DNA from: Ascarosepion bandense
Taxonomy: Eukaryota; Mollusca; Cephalopoda; Sepiida; Sepiidae
Direction: 5' to 3'
Assembly: GCA_037127315.1 (NCBI GenBank)
Contig: JBBBDQ010001609.1
Span: 697,005-761,004 of the forward strand
DNA: 64,000 nt
The position numbers and the translations under genes are program-made. Below are positions 40,140 to 51,416 of the stretch, in pieces. The notes beneath the pieces are model-generated. The model made no database searches. It saw nothing but the letters and a program-made list of their open reading frames with translations, and had not been told where the DNA came from. Within the stretch, counting starts at the first letter, position 1. Each line of letters begins with the position of its first letter.

Positions 40140-41355
40140 CCCAAACAAATGAGCTTATTCAAATTACATTTATTGGTTTGCTAAATTGAACAAAACGTAG
40201 ATTTTTAACCCTGGAACACTAACCATCAATTAAAGTTACACCACTACTAACCATGGGTATATCATACCCGATTTTGAAAATATCAAAAATATATTAAATA
40301 TAAATCTTTATTTGAAATATATTATATGTAGGTACTTGAAACTTTGTACTTTGAGTTAACATTAATAGGAACTGAAAAACATATTATTTAGGTCAGAAAA
40401 TCAGGTACTGAAAATTTAATTAAATTGTAATTAAAATGGAGTCATTTGTACTGGATACTATATACCCACGGTTTGTGTTCTCGGGTTAAACTCTCTACAA
40501 AAGTACTCGCGATAATTTCAACAATACTAAATACTGTAAGGATTCCAATACGCGTTAGTGCGTCGCAAAAAAAATTGTATAGAAAAAATAACTTAAAAAA
40601 ATCCTCAGAAAAAACAACAGACAAAATTTACATAACGAGAAATTGTTGCCCAAATACAAAGAAAATTTATGCGAAAGTGAATATCTAGAACACGACTCAA
40701 ACATTTATTTTATCTAGAGGATGACTATAATACTACTAGTACATCCATGTTTTGTAACACTTAGCACCTAGTTTCCTTCTGACGCTATATAGTCTTTTTT
40801 ACAACTTTTCAATCACCAGTTAATTTGTAAAAAATATTATAATGCCAACAACTTGTTATCAGCAACATACTGATGACGAAGAAATACGATATTAAATAAA
40901 AATCAAATGTGACGCTTCTCCACCGAACCCATTAGCAATCTTACCCTTGTAAAATAAGTGTCAACCATGTGGAGTAAATATTAGCAATACACGTTAATGG
41001 CGTATTATTTTTCGTTAATGCTTTACAGACATCCTGTGCTGTCAGATTTTTGCTAATAAAAAAGGGGTTTTACGTCCACACTTCTCAAGCCTCTGTGCAC
41101 ACAAGATGGCCTCGTGTGTAAATGAATATTTTATAGGCGTAGATGTGCGAGAGAAAGCAAATGGAAATTCTTAATAAAAGAGAATCGTGGCACATAGATT
41201 CTTTTACTTACCGGCCAGTTGATGATAGGGTAGAGCAGCGTGGGATTTAGATAAAATACCTACGCACATTTACGTCTGTGTAGCTATTTCGATTTTCACT
41301 TGCTGCTTTGTTCTCAGGCAGGGATTCCCAAGCAGGACTTCGTATCTAAAGAAAG
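40140..41355. other. Intergenic; no gene seen
   Basis: AT-rich sequence. A short frame starting at 41128 (MASCVNEYFIGVDVREK) is too small to assign. Confidence 0.4.
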
Positions 41356-42525
41356 ATATCACTCATTCGTGATACATACTTGAGCGATCATGTCTCAAAG
41401 AAACATGACTGACTGATCAGAAATTTTTCAACCAGTCTTCTTCTTCTATGTGCCATGTCCCTTCATGACGTAGGAGATCATGGCTTTCCACGTCTCCCTA
41501 TCCTTGGTGGCTATTAACACACTTTCTTCTGTTACCCCACCCAAACCCCGCATTGCCAACCACCTGGTCAGACCCTTCAAATATGTTATCCGCTGCTTTT
41601 TTCAAGTCTATTTCTCCCTTTATCTGACCTGGGAGTATCAGATTCTCCAAGCCTTCCTTCTTCATTTCCTATCCCAAGAACTTCCGCTGTCTCTTCCTGA
41701 TTCCCAGTATTAATTTCCTTTTCGTTTCCATCCTTTCTAAAGCTTCGTCATTGCTCATGTACTCGATCCATGATATTCGCAGCATCCTTCTGTAGAACCG
41801 CATTTCAGTTGCTCAAAGGTTTCATTCATCTTTGATAATATTTCGAGCATTCACTGCCATATTGAAGGACAGACATCACATAGCAATCCAGTATTCTCTT
41901 CTTTGTTTCTAGCGAAATTTTCCTCTCTTAATACTCTGCTTAGCTTCTGGAATGCGTCCTTAGCTATTCCAATTCGCCTTCGGATTTCAGTGTCACACTT
42001 TCCGTATTCCGTTAGAAGACTTACCAAATACTTACCAAATACTTTAATTTTTGTACTTGCTTGATTTTAGTATCCCCAACCTGTAATTGGTATTTTGCGT
42101 CCCTCCATTTGCTGATGACCATACATTCGGTTTTCTTGTAATTTATTTGTAGTCCTTTCTTTTGACTTTCTTCATCTACCATTTTTAGTAGGTCTTGTAG
42201 TTTTCTTTCCGTGTCAGCTATCAGCACAGTATCATCTGCGTATCTTATGTTGTTCAGATTGTGACCACAAATGACAAATCCCGGTATAACTTCTAGGGTC
42301 CTCAGAATAGTTTCACCCAGTAGGCTGTCATTACTTTCTGCCAACCAAGGCTATAAAACCCAATCTCTCCTGCTATTTAACTCATAGCGAAGGGAGAAAA
42401 GACGGATTAATACTTTTTCCCAAGGTTATTTACACGTAAGTGAATGCCACGTAATCAGCTGATATTCGAACTCGGTTCTCCGATTTCTCGTTCCAAACTG
42501 ATATCTACTGCACCAAAACGCACGA
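41356..42525 (-). mobile_element. SINE-A copy split by an RTE insertion
   Basis: The SINE tail lies at 41356-41432 and the rest of the body and head at 42313-42525, both minus strand and in register. The RTE fragment between them is flanked by CCAGT on each side. Confidence 0.75.
41437..42312 (-). pseudogene. RTE-type LINE, RT to 3' end, inserted in SINE-A
   Basis: The minus-strand translation contains NIRYADDTVLIADTERKLQD (catalytic YADD), ESQKKGLQINYKKTECMVIS, then frameshifted C-terminal sequence and a 3' end with an (AAG)n tail. The 5' truncation is before the YADD motif. The order of events is SINE first, RTE second. Confidence 0.8.
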
Positions 42526-42547
42526 AGAAAGGTATATGTCACTCTTA

Positions 42548-42570
42548 TCTAAACTTATTTATAAATGGAA

Positions 42571-42620
<50 letters not shown>

Positions 42621-42869
42621 GTTACCTATAGACTCCGAAAAGGCTGATTCAATTTTCTTGAAAATTTACACAGTTGTACTATAAGCGTCTGCGAGTGTTC
42701 TTAGCTAGGTTTTGTGTCGAGGTACCCCCGATAAATACCGAAAATCGAAAAAAATCGGGTTATAGAAGGAGTGGTCCGATTTTAATCAAATTTGATACAC
42801 TCATAGACAAAGACATAAGAAACAATATTCAGAAGTTTCAAGGCTGCAGTTCTTACAATAGTGCAGAAA

Positions 42870-42924
<55 letters not shown>

Positions 42925-43311
42925 GCAAGATGTTTGTGTGTATGTGTCTGTTTATCTGCCTGTATGTCTGTATTTTTTTCAGCCCTTTTATTTTAGTTTT
43001 TGCTTCGGGTTTGGCTCTAAGTAGGTACAATTGTAGTTCTTAGTCCCAGCCATGATACCATTTACTCAAAGGACTTATTTAGCCTTCAAAATTCAGTTTA
43101 CGACGAAAAAACCTTATTTGATATTGATACCAAGAAATCAAAATTTGACTTACATCCATTTATTTTCTTTCAGTCTACGGTTTCGCTTTAACTGGAAACA
43201 ACTATTGCTTTTTAGTCTTTCGTGCCAATGTCCAAAGAGTCTGAGCTCCAGGACCATGGATTAGTTTTAAAGCTTTCATTACACCCGAGCAACGCCGGGC
43301 TATACTGCTAG
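42548..43311 (+). mobile_element. Non-autonomous Helitron, copy 2 (764 bp, complete)
   Basis: Host A42547, then TCTAAACTTA at 42548. The 3' side has hairpin CCCGAGCAACGCCGGG (43284-43299), 12 nt ending in CTAG (43308-43311), then host T43312. It contains expanded (GT)n at 42576-42618 and (AT)n at 42872-42920 that are short in copy 1, which accounts for most of the length difference. No Rep/helicase ORF. Confidence 0.88.
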
Positions 43312-43312
43312 T

Positions 43313-43997
43313 AAAGTCATAAATTACGTCAGGTCGTGAACTATTGCTACCATTTACAACCAGTACAATCTGCCACATAACCACATCATAGACCGCTTCC
43401 TGCACCTGGCTTTTCTACTGAGAAAGTTACCCAAAAGTATTAAAGACTATTTCAAAAGGCGGTCGAACATTTTTGTAAGATCATGTAGCCCACTGGGGTA
43501 GACTAGACTCAACAGCTATATATGCTACCTGTGAGTTACTGACACGGCATCGCTGGACCGAGAGCTTCCTGGAGTGAAGTCAACAACCAGGGTAGAGGGT
43601 TTCTCTGATGGAATCGATGGCCACTTGTCTTCAAGTTGTTTACTCTAGAGAAGGTGGGTTCCGCTAGGTCTATATCCCCACAAACACGCTAAACATGAAT
43701 ATATCTCTAGCTTTCAACAGAGGTATGTGGATGAAATTAAACAGGTACAGAGCATCCCCCACGACCACACCCAGTCATCGGACTGATAACAATGATTATT
43801 ATAATGATGAAAGAACATTTTAGTAGATAACAATTCAGAAATGGGTAGATAATGAGGAAAGCTTGGTTAGTAAGGGAAGGAATATGTTCTTAATAAATAA
43901 CTACTTCATGACACAGTGTTGATAACAGACAGAGAGGAAACTAGTGTAATTATTATAGAATATATTAAAAGAAAGCAAGAAGAAAGAAGTAAACATT
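43313..43997. other. Unidentified GC-moderate sequence, possibly repeat-derived
   Basis: Composition differs from the AT-rich surroundings (43480-43790), but there is no second copy in the window and no ORF. Confidence 0.3.
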
Positions 43998-44356
43998 AAT
44001 TTACAGTATTTACATTATTCGGATTATCGTCCTCATCTTTGTTGCCACTTGTACGACCTTTCGGCCGTTGTACACTCCAGCCTTCTTTAGGTGCTAGGTC
44101 CTTAAAGCAACATGGCCCAGTGGATATAAACGTTGGTTAGTTCCTGTGACTTAACCCAAAGTGTTGTGAGTTCAATACCAGGGATGGAGATGATATACCC
44201 CAGTGATTGTAATAAAGGGTTGTGTTTGAAATTGCTAGCACCTGAAGAAGGCCGGAGTGTACAACAGCCGAAACGTCGTACAAATGACAACAAAGACGAA
44301 GACAATAGTCAGGATATTGTAAGTACTGTAAATACTACCTTATTTCAGAAATATTG
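43998..44356 (+). mobile_element. SINE-C, full plus copy joined head-to-head to an inverted tail
   Basis: The inverted tail (43998-44097) precedes a complete plus-strand copy (44107-44356). That copy has head aacatggcccagtggatata, B box gagttcaatacca, motif ctgaagaaggccggagtg, and tail to acaaatact. The two tails form about 95-bp inverted arms. Confidence 0.8.
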
Positions 44357-44379
44357 ACAAATACTAAACTTTAATTGCA

Positions 44380-45060
44380 AGGCATAACGTATTGTTGTCA
44401 GAAAAAGTAAAAGGCCAAGATGTAAAGTACAAATTGGAAACAACCGATTTCAAGCAAGTACAAAAGTATCTAGAATGTATTTTCACAAAGGATAGGAAAT
44501 GTGACACCGAAATTGGAAAGCGTATTGGAATAGCGAATAATGCTTTCAAATAGCTAAGCAAAGTATTAAGAAACAGGAAGATTTTATTAGAAACAACGTT
44601 AACAGTACTGAATGCTCCTACAATATTTGGTAGTGGATGCTGGACAATCTCTTCATAGATGAAGAAAAGTCTTAAGGCAGCAGATATGAGGTTCCACAGA
44701 AACTGAGGATTCCATGGACTTAACATGTGATTTATGAGGATTTTTAGGGATAATAGAAACAGGAAAGACAATTATACACAGAATCAAAAAGAAATAATTG
44801 AAAATTCTAGAGCACATAATTAGAAAACAGGGCTTGGAGAATTTGAGACCCACACAACATAGTCAAGGTAAGCAAGAGAAAGAAAAACAACCAGTAACTT
44901 CGCATGGCTGGATAGACAGGCATTAGGAAAGTTAGCAAAAAGACAAACCTTAGTGAAACCTACAAGAAACAGGATGTTGCGGAGGGCCATAATCACCAAC
45001 GTCTTGAAGAATTACAATCCATGAATGCCCAATATCACATTTTCGGAAGAGTAAACATTA
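44380..45060 (+). pseudogene. RTE-type LINE C-terminal fragment, heavily mutated
   Basis: Reads KYLECIFTKDRKCDTEIGKR, LSKVLRNRKILLETTLTVLN and GCWTIS before stops. Later pieces align to the C-terminal end (KPTRNRMLRRAIITNVLKNY). Same family as 41437-42312 but older. Confidence 0.7.
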
Positions 45061-45559
45061 ATAAGTTAAATTTGACATAAGATTAGTGACGAGGACATTA
45101 ACCCCTCTTAGATGTGCTATGAATTCACAAGGGGATACTTGATGTTCAGAGGAGTTAGAACTCGCAATAATTTAACAGTATAGTAAAATTATTTCATCCC
45201 TGATAGAAAACAGTCATTTCCTTTTATATATGCATTTATTTAATTCTTTGACTGCTATTCTTACATTTTAGGCGTATTTAAAACATTTACCTGTAATTAC
45301 AATAGGTCTACAGAGGAAAGAATCTGCATGCTAAAATTCGGCAACATATGTAGTCAGATGTGTACTGTGGTGCAGCGGATATCGATATATTGGGTTTAAC
45401 AAAGAGGAAGAAATAAGAAATTGTATATGGGGTGGGAAGGTGTAGAAGAGGATGGGCTCAGAAGAGAGAGGAATTGGTAGTGGATAAACATTTCTGTAAG
45501 GCCTGGTCATAAAAGGCTGTAAAGGACCATACCTTATCTTCCACGGTTAAAACTGTCTC
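45061..45559. other. No gene; SINE-A head fragment at 45356-45391
   Basis: gatgtgtactgtggtgcagc marks a truncated SINE-A head at 45356-45391. The rest is unassigned. Confidence 0.45.
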
Positions 45560-45838
45560 TAAACTTTTCAACATGTCCATTAATCAACTTACTTCTTCGT
45601 CTCCCCCATTTTTCTCTTTATGTTCAAATTCTCATTTACAACTCCAAGTTGTGATTTCTCATTTTCTCTACTCTTATCTCTCACACAAAATTTACCAATA
45701 TAAGGAAAAGAATGTTCCATCTCCCTTCACACTACCTGATGAGACATTGTCCTTTCAATGTCGAAATAAAATGTACACTTTGTAATATATTGTAATTTGT
45801 ACATGTTCTAAACTATTATATATATATATATATATATA
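45560..45838 (+). mobile_element. Penelope-like hammerhead unit with (AT)n tail
   Basis: Lead-in (accaatataaggaaaagaat), hammerhead, gtacatgttctaaact and (AT)n at 45817-45838. Same arrangement as 21330-21547. Confidence 0.65.
45731..45785 (+). ncRNA. Hammerhead ribozyme, core intact, stem I lost
   Basis: CTGATGAG at 45736-45743, stem II GACATTG with CAATGTC (loop TCCTTT), GAAA at 45763-45766. Stem III ATAAA with TTTGT has five pairs including one U-G. A45784 is at the cleavage position. Stem I starts with a C-A mismatch and cannot form, so activity is unlikely. Confidence 0.7.
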
Positions 45839-45839
45839 A

Positions 45840-46375
45840 ATTTCATTTGTAAACAAGTTATTACGTTACCTAGGTTTCTACCTTGTGGTGTCTTCAGTCG
45901 ATTTTTAATAACTGATTTTTACCTTTGTTTTCTTTTTTTAAGGACGCTCACATAACGAGATTTTTTTTAAATGCACAATTTTCAAAATTAGAAGTTATAA
46001 CGTTTTTATCCATGGTTGCATGACTCTAATATATATTTTATGGTATAGTTACATGTCGTCATAATTTCTGTTCTTTCATTCAGTAATTCATTTTTGTTTG
46101 GGAACAACATAATAGCTAACTTTTCTTTCAGGCACAGTCTATATATTTTGCCACCGTTGGAAGGCTTGGTTGTTTTCACTATACTTCACGTTATGTTTGG
46201 GTTTTTCCATATTTTAATTTAAATTTTCACATGTGGCTAGCCAATCATATTTGCACAATTTTTTAAGTTTTCTATTTTAAATGCAGACTTGTAATTGAAC
46301 CATCTGGTCTTAAAAGTATCTTTGGTTGATCCCAAATATGATGGCACTACTATGTCATTATCTACATATGAACTT

Positions 46376-46419
<44 letters not shown>

Positions 46420-46590
46420 CAGTTTGGACAAATTTTTCTTGGTTTCCGGCAATAAAAAATAAAATGGACAAAATAAATCCCATTGTTTTTTTTTTTCACT
46501 TTGAACGTAAAAAAAACATTTAAATCTCAAAATCCACACACAAATCATATAGAAAAGATATTTCAAAAATGGCATTTTTCAGAATATGCA
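45840..46590. other. AT-rich intergenic DNA, (AT)n at 46379-46416
   Basis: No gene recognised. Frames across the AT tract are artefacts. Confidence 0.5.
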
Positions 46591-46683
46591 TATATGTCAT
46601 GAATGTCAGTCCTGTGTGAAACGAAATCACATGCTCAAAAGTAAACTATTGTAAAACGTGACGAACTTTTGTTTCAGGCCAAT
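46591..46683. repeat. 93-bp direct repeat, left copy
   Basis: tatatgtcatgaatgtcagt ... aggccaat. It matches 47371-47463 at a constant offset of 780 with substitutions only. Confidence 0.85.
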
Positions 46684-46966
46684 CGATTCGGGACGAAAAA
46701 TCGGAGAACCGAGTTCGAATTCCAGTTGAATTCGTTGCATTCACTTACGAGCAAATATCCGCAGAAAAGGTATTAACCCATCCCTTCTCCCTCCAGCTAT
46801 GGGTTGAATAGCAGTAAAGATTGGATTCTGTAGCTTTGGTTGACGACTAGTTTACAGAAAGAAAAAGGCAACCTACTGCAGGAAAACTTTCTGCCTAGTC
46901 AGTCATAGATCAAAAAAGACATGATCGCCGAAGCGTGTATCACGTATGGCACTTAATTGACTGATA
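46684..46966 (+). mobile_element. SINE-A, head truncated
   Basis: Begins cgattcgggacgaaaaatcg, has B box gagttcgaattcc and ends acttaattgactga. It lies between the direct repeats, directly before the MITE. Confidence 0.75.
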
Positions 46967-46968
46967 TA

Positions 46969-47370
46969 CACTACCGGCCATAATTTTTAGGCCATCCCGG
47001 TTTTTTTTAAAAGAAATGATGTACTTCATACTATTTTTAGTATTTATTGCCAAATGAAAATAGAATGATTCTGTTGTTATTATTACGTTGCAAAATTTTA
47101 CAAGGCAAGGAAGCAAAGATGAACTCTAAATTTCACCCTAAATTTTCTTCATTCTTTCATTGATGAAACTGCAATATGGGTAATTATTAAATATTTATAA
47201 ATTCATTTGATGCACATGTTATTGTGCAATATTATTGTGCAATATTAACAAAAGAACCATTCTATTTTTATTTACAATTCTTCACTTGGCAATAAACACT
47301 AAAAAATAGTATGAAATAACATCATTTTTTTTAAAGAAAGCTGGGGTGGCCTGATAATTATGGCTGGTAG
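46969..47370. mobile_element. MITE with about 84-bp terminal inverted repeats
   Basis: Left TIR 46970-47053 (actaccggccataatttt ... ttattgcca) is the inverse of right TIR 47287-47370. The ends abut TA. No ORF. Tc1/mariner-like by end sequence and TA flank. Confidence 0.75.
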
Positions 47371-47463
47371 TATATGTCATAAATTTCAGTCCTGTATGAA
47401 ACAAAATCACATACGCTAAAGCTACCTATTGTAAATTGCTACGAACTTTTGTTCCAACCCAAT
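47371..47463. repeat. 93-bp direct repeat, right copy
   Basis: Second copy of 46591-46683, beginning exactly at the MITE end. Confidence 0.85.
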
Positions 47464-47858
47464 ATAAGTTTGGTGTTCGTTTTTTTTTTCCTTGAACTTG
47501 CAAATTGCTTTTTTCTGTTATTCTAATGAGCCATGCGAAGAATTCTTGACATTTCTGCTTCTGAAGAATTAATGTATCAGAACAAATCTGATCTCAGTCA
47601 AGTTCTATCCCAGTCAACACCTGGCCTCTAATATCGCAAAGGGAAGGGTGAGAGAGAGAAAAATGATCAAATATTAGACAGCTGTGGATTCAAGCGAATG
47701 GTTTTCTTATTCTTGGAATACATTGTTGCTTCAAACGTTCTTTGAACTTCTAATGGCCCTTCCGTTGCTTTTTTTTTCTCAAAATTTACCGCGTTAATAG
47801 AAGTGACCATTGCATTTCATACAGCGTTACTATCCACTACTAATTATTTTGTTTATTG

Positions 47859-47904
<46 letters not shown>

Positions 47905-47939
47905 AGAGAGAGAAGTACCTTCATTCATTCACTGAAAAA
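47464..47939. other. No gene; (AT)n at 47860-47900
   Basis: Only a microsatellite is recognised. Confidence 0.5.
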
Positions 47940-48660
47940 AACAGCATAGTATGATGTTAAAAAGCTTTATAAAAACAAAGTTCTATCGTCAAAATGTTTG
48001 TATTATAAAAGAAATAAATCAAAGTACTTTTTAATTATTTAACAAAATGTTAAATCCTTTTTAGTCAAACACGTTCGAAATTTTTATTAAAAATCTTGTA
48101 TTTTGGTTTGTTTTTTGTTTGTTTGTTTTTCTCGGCGACTGCAGATTTTTACAAGCTAACGTAATATTACACAACTCACTTTTTTGCCGGTAAAAACACA
48201 TTAATTTAAGAATTTCTTCAAAAATCAAATAATGATTAAATTTTTATTAAACTTATTCACAAAAGACTGAAATTATTTTTGAAATCATTATTTCTTAAAA
48301 CCTTTGTAAAAATATTTTTTCAAAAGCTACACACCTGAAAATAATTTCCTGAAATTTCAAAAACTAGATTACCAACCCGGAACTTTGTTTTATTTGTTAA
48401 ATGCCGGACTCCTTTTGACATGTAAATCACCTTTTTTTTCCAACAGCTTGTCCTTTTCAGAAATTCTGCTCCAAATAGGGAAAAAATTGCATTTTTATTC
48501 AGAAAAACTTTTAAATGCTTTTGTAAGTAATATGTATTAAAGGACATCATAATCTGAAAAAAAAATTTTTTTCGATGAATAATGAATTTTTTACAAGAAT
48601 TGCTTTCATTTTTATTTTTCACTTATATTTTATAAAGTTTCAAAAACTTTTAAAAATGTC
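47940..48660 (-). repeat. Repeat family X, near-complete copy
   Basis: Inverse of 645-1400 over most of its length. A 100-codon minus-strand frame (48320-48622) is open but the corresponding frame is not kept in copy 1, so I do not call it coding. Confidence 0.55.
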
Positions 48661-49049
48661 TTCTAATTATTGTTCCAATTGTTATTGAGTTAATTATTGA
48701 AAACTATATTATCGAAAAATGAAAAGTTTAATACAAAGTTTCACGCATCAGGATATTTAAAATAATTTAAACATTTTTTGCCTTTGTGTGCAGATATTTG
48801 TCTTTATTATTTTATTTTATGGTAGTTCATAACTGTCATATGATCAAAGTCACGTGTTTCAAGAATTGTTCCTCTTATAAAATGTTCACGGAGGTTTTAT
48901 GAAGTTATGTCAATTCAGGTCAACCATACTTGACTAATAAAGTAAACATGTTTGATGACAGGGCTGTCATCGCTTACTTGAAAGGTCAGCGAGTAAGTCC
49001 TCCATGACTATGAAATATTTTATTCTAAATTTTATTTCATAAACAAATC
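48661..49049. other. No supported feature
   Basis: AT-rich sequence. Confidence 0.4.
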
Positions 49050-51240
49050 ATCGTCTTAAAGAAATGTGCCCCTGAACTCTCCTCTGTCCTCTCTAAACTC
49101 TACAACTAGTCTCTCTGCTTCTTACTTTCCTGACTGATATAAGTCTTGTTCTGTGGATCCTGTTTCTAAGAACTCTGGAGAAATAACAGACCCCTCCAAT
49201 AATCGCCCTATCAGCCTACTACCGACTTTTGGCAAAGTGTTCGAGGCCATCATCAATGCTGAAGTGGTCCAACATATAACAGCCCACTGCCTATTCTTCG
49301 ACAGACTATGGCTTCTGATTCGCCAGGTCTACCGCTGACATGCTAACGACCATCACTGAGTGCATATATCTGTAATAATTATTTTTCTGTCTTTCAAATG
49401 AATGGAAATTATTTTTAATATTTTATTGAAAAATATTTTCACGGTTGAATTTTTCAATTATAAGTTTTTGTCGCTATTGCTAAATTTTTGTATTTAAATT
49501 ATATGAACGCTTAATCCTAATGGTTTCAGGATTTATTTCAATAGTTCCTTATTTGGAATATGGGCGTTTTTTGGTCTCAAGTACAAATTTAGACGTATTA
49601 CAAATGCCCTCTATATCAATATTTATATATATTAACTTGTTAATATGCAATTTATTTCAAGTTATAATTATTGTTTTCATAACGTGAATGTAAATGACTC
49701 TTTAGACTTTCCGCCTATAATATAAAAGTCACTTATATATTTAATATAATAGGGAAATTTAACCCATAGTTTACATTATGCGTATTTATTTTACGTATAT
49801 ATTATTTTAGAAAAAACATCGGTAAAGTTTTTTCTATGTGTAAAATCTTTAATATATTATGGCTCAAAATTAAATATTTTTTAAGCTTTTATTAACACTG
49901 TCTTTTTTTATATGTAAAAGACAATGTAATTTGATTTCCGTTTTGTGTAATTTACGGAAAATTTTTATCAACTGTTATTAACCAGTCAAAGGGAAGTAAC
50001 TTACAACATTTCAGTCAGTCTTTCTTCTAAACTAATTGTAAAATTTATTTTCATTAACATTTTGTATAAATCTGTTACAACGTTTATCGTAATGTCTTAA
50101 AGGAACTTTTAAGCAGTATCTATTGTATTATTATTGTTCTTTTGACATTAATAAAGATTGTTTTTTTGGATTGGACTCTCGGAATTTATAATTCTTACTT
50201 CGATAACTGTAACAGTAAATTCCTAAAATCCCAGAGACATTTTTATAATTAATTGAATTTTCTCTCTTATAATATTTTAGCTTATATAAATTTCCTTTTA
50301 TTATTAAAATAAAAAGAAATGTATATTATTTTTTTCATATCAGGCTCTTGGGAAGAACAGCGAAGCTCGAGCTGTTGCTCTGAATGTTGCATGCTGGCCT
50401 TCTTCGCATGCTACAGGGCATTGGCATATCTGGACGCTTATTTGATTTAATCATATCGTTCCTATCGAATAGCGTAATGAATGTCATACTGAACGGCCAT
50501 GCTTCCATATCCTATCATACGAACGTGGGTATCCCTCAACGATCATTCCTAGGTCCTACGCATTTTTCTGATTTTTTCGTCCCAAGTAGGCATATACGCT
50601 GACGACACCACAATTTACTCCAGCCTCGTTAAAAAATCTGCTGATGCTGATAAAACAAACCTTACTGCTGCTCTCAGAAAGGAAGTCAACTCAGTGATGG
50701 ACTGGGGTAAAAAATGACTCGTAAATTTCATGCCTCCAAAACAAAGCTGCTATCATTTAACCACCATAGGCAATCTTTCCTACCCGCCATCGGCATGGAT
50801 CACGCTATTCTCCCTAAAAGCAACACTCTGCACCTCCTCGGCCTCACTCTCTCAGCTGACTACATTTAATTAATAGCTACATCTACTGCTAGAAAGCCGG
50901 GTCCCTATGTCGTGGAATGTTTTTCTCTTCTGAATCCATCATGCACATATACAAATCGATCATCTGCCTGTGCATTGAATACTGCTATCATATCTGGTCA
51001 GTCGTTCTTACTATTCCTTGGTGCCCCCTCTGCACGAGTTTACTCGAGCCACTAGACTAGCAACAAGATCCTCCCTTTTACTGTGAAAACAATCAAGTCT
51101 AACCACAGCTTCTACCCAATAGCTTCTTTTCTCGCACTTTCCGCCTGTGAAACACATTTCCGTATTCTTGTTTCCCTGATAGATACAATCTACAAGAGTT
51201 TTAATGCAACGTCAACTGTCATCTCTTATCCCCTTGACCC
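49050..51240 (+). pseudogene. Jockey/CR1-like LINE copy split by a 971-bp insertion
   Basis: Part 1 (49050-49372) covers the region before RT motif A (SNNRPISLLPTFGKVFEAII, then LTTITECIY). Part 2 (50344-51240) resumes with LGKNSEARAVALN and MLHAGLLRMLQGIGISGRLF, then YADDTTIYSS and a decayed C-terminus. The codon register is exact across the join. Stops and frameshifts show it is dead. Confidence 0.75.
49373..50343. mobile_element. 971-bp AT-rich insertion in the LINE
   Basis: Removing it restores gap-free alignment to the 29-kb LINE copy. The possible target duplication is ATATCTG / ATATCAG. It contains no ORF and no evident inverted ends. The class is unknown. Confidence 0.55.
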
Positions 51241-51416
51241 CCATTCATCTTCTCCCTTTACATTTTCCCCTCACGTAGCTATCTTCACACCAACGTTTCT
51301 ATCTATCACTTCCTCATTCTCCGACATCTTCTGTATCCTGTTCTTTTCTCTCTTCACTCTCCATTCATTCATTATAATATGTAATATATACTACAGAAGA
51401 TTCCTGTCCGCACCAC

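Noticed and set aside
41128..41190. First exon of a sugar kinase-like gene (EYFIGVDV)
   Set aside because: Only eight suggestive residues, no G-T-x-S motif after them, and the frame stops at once.
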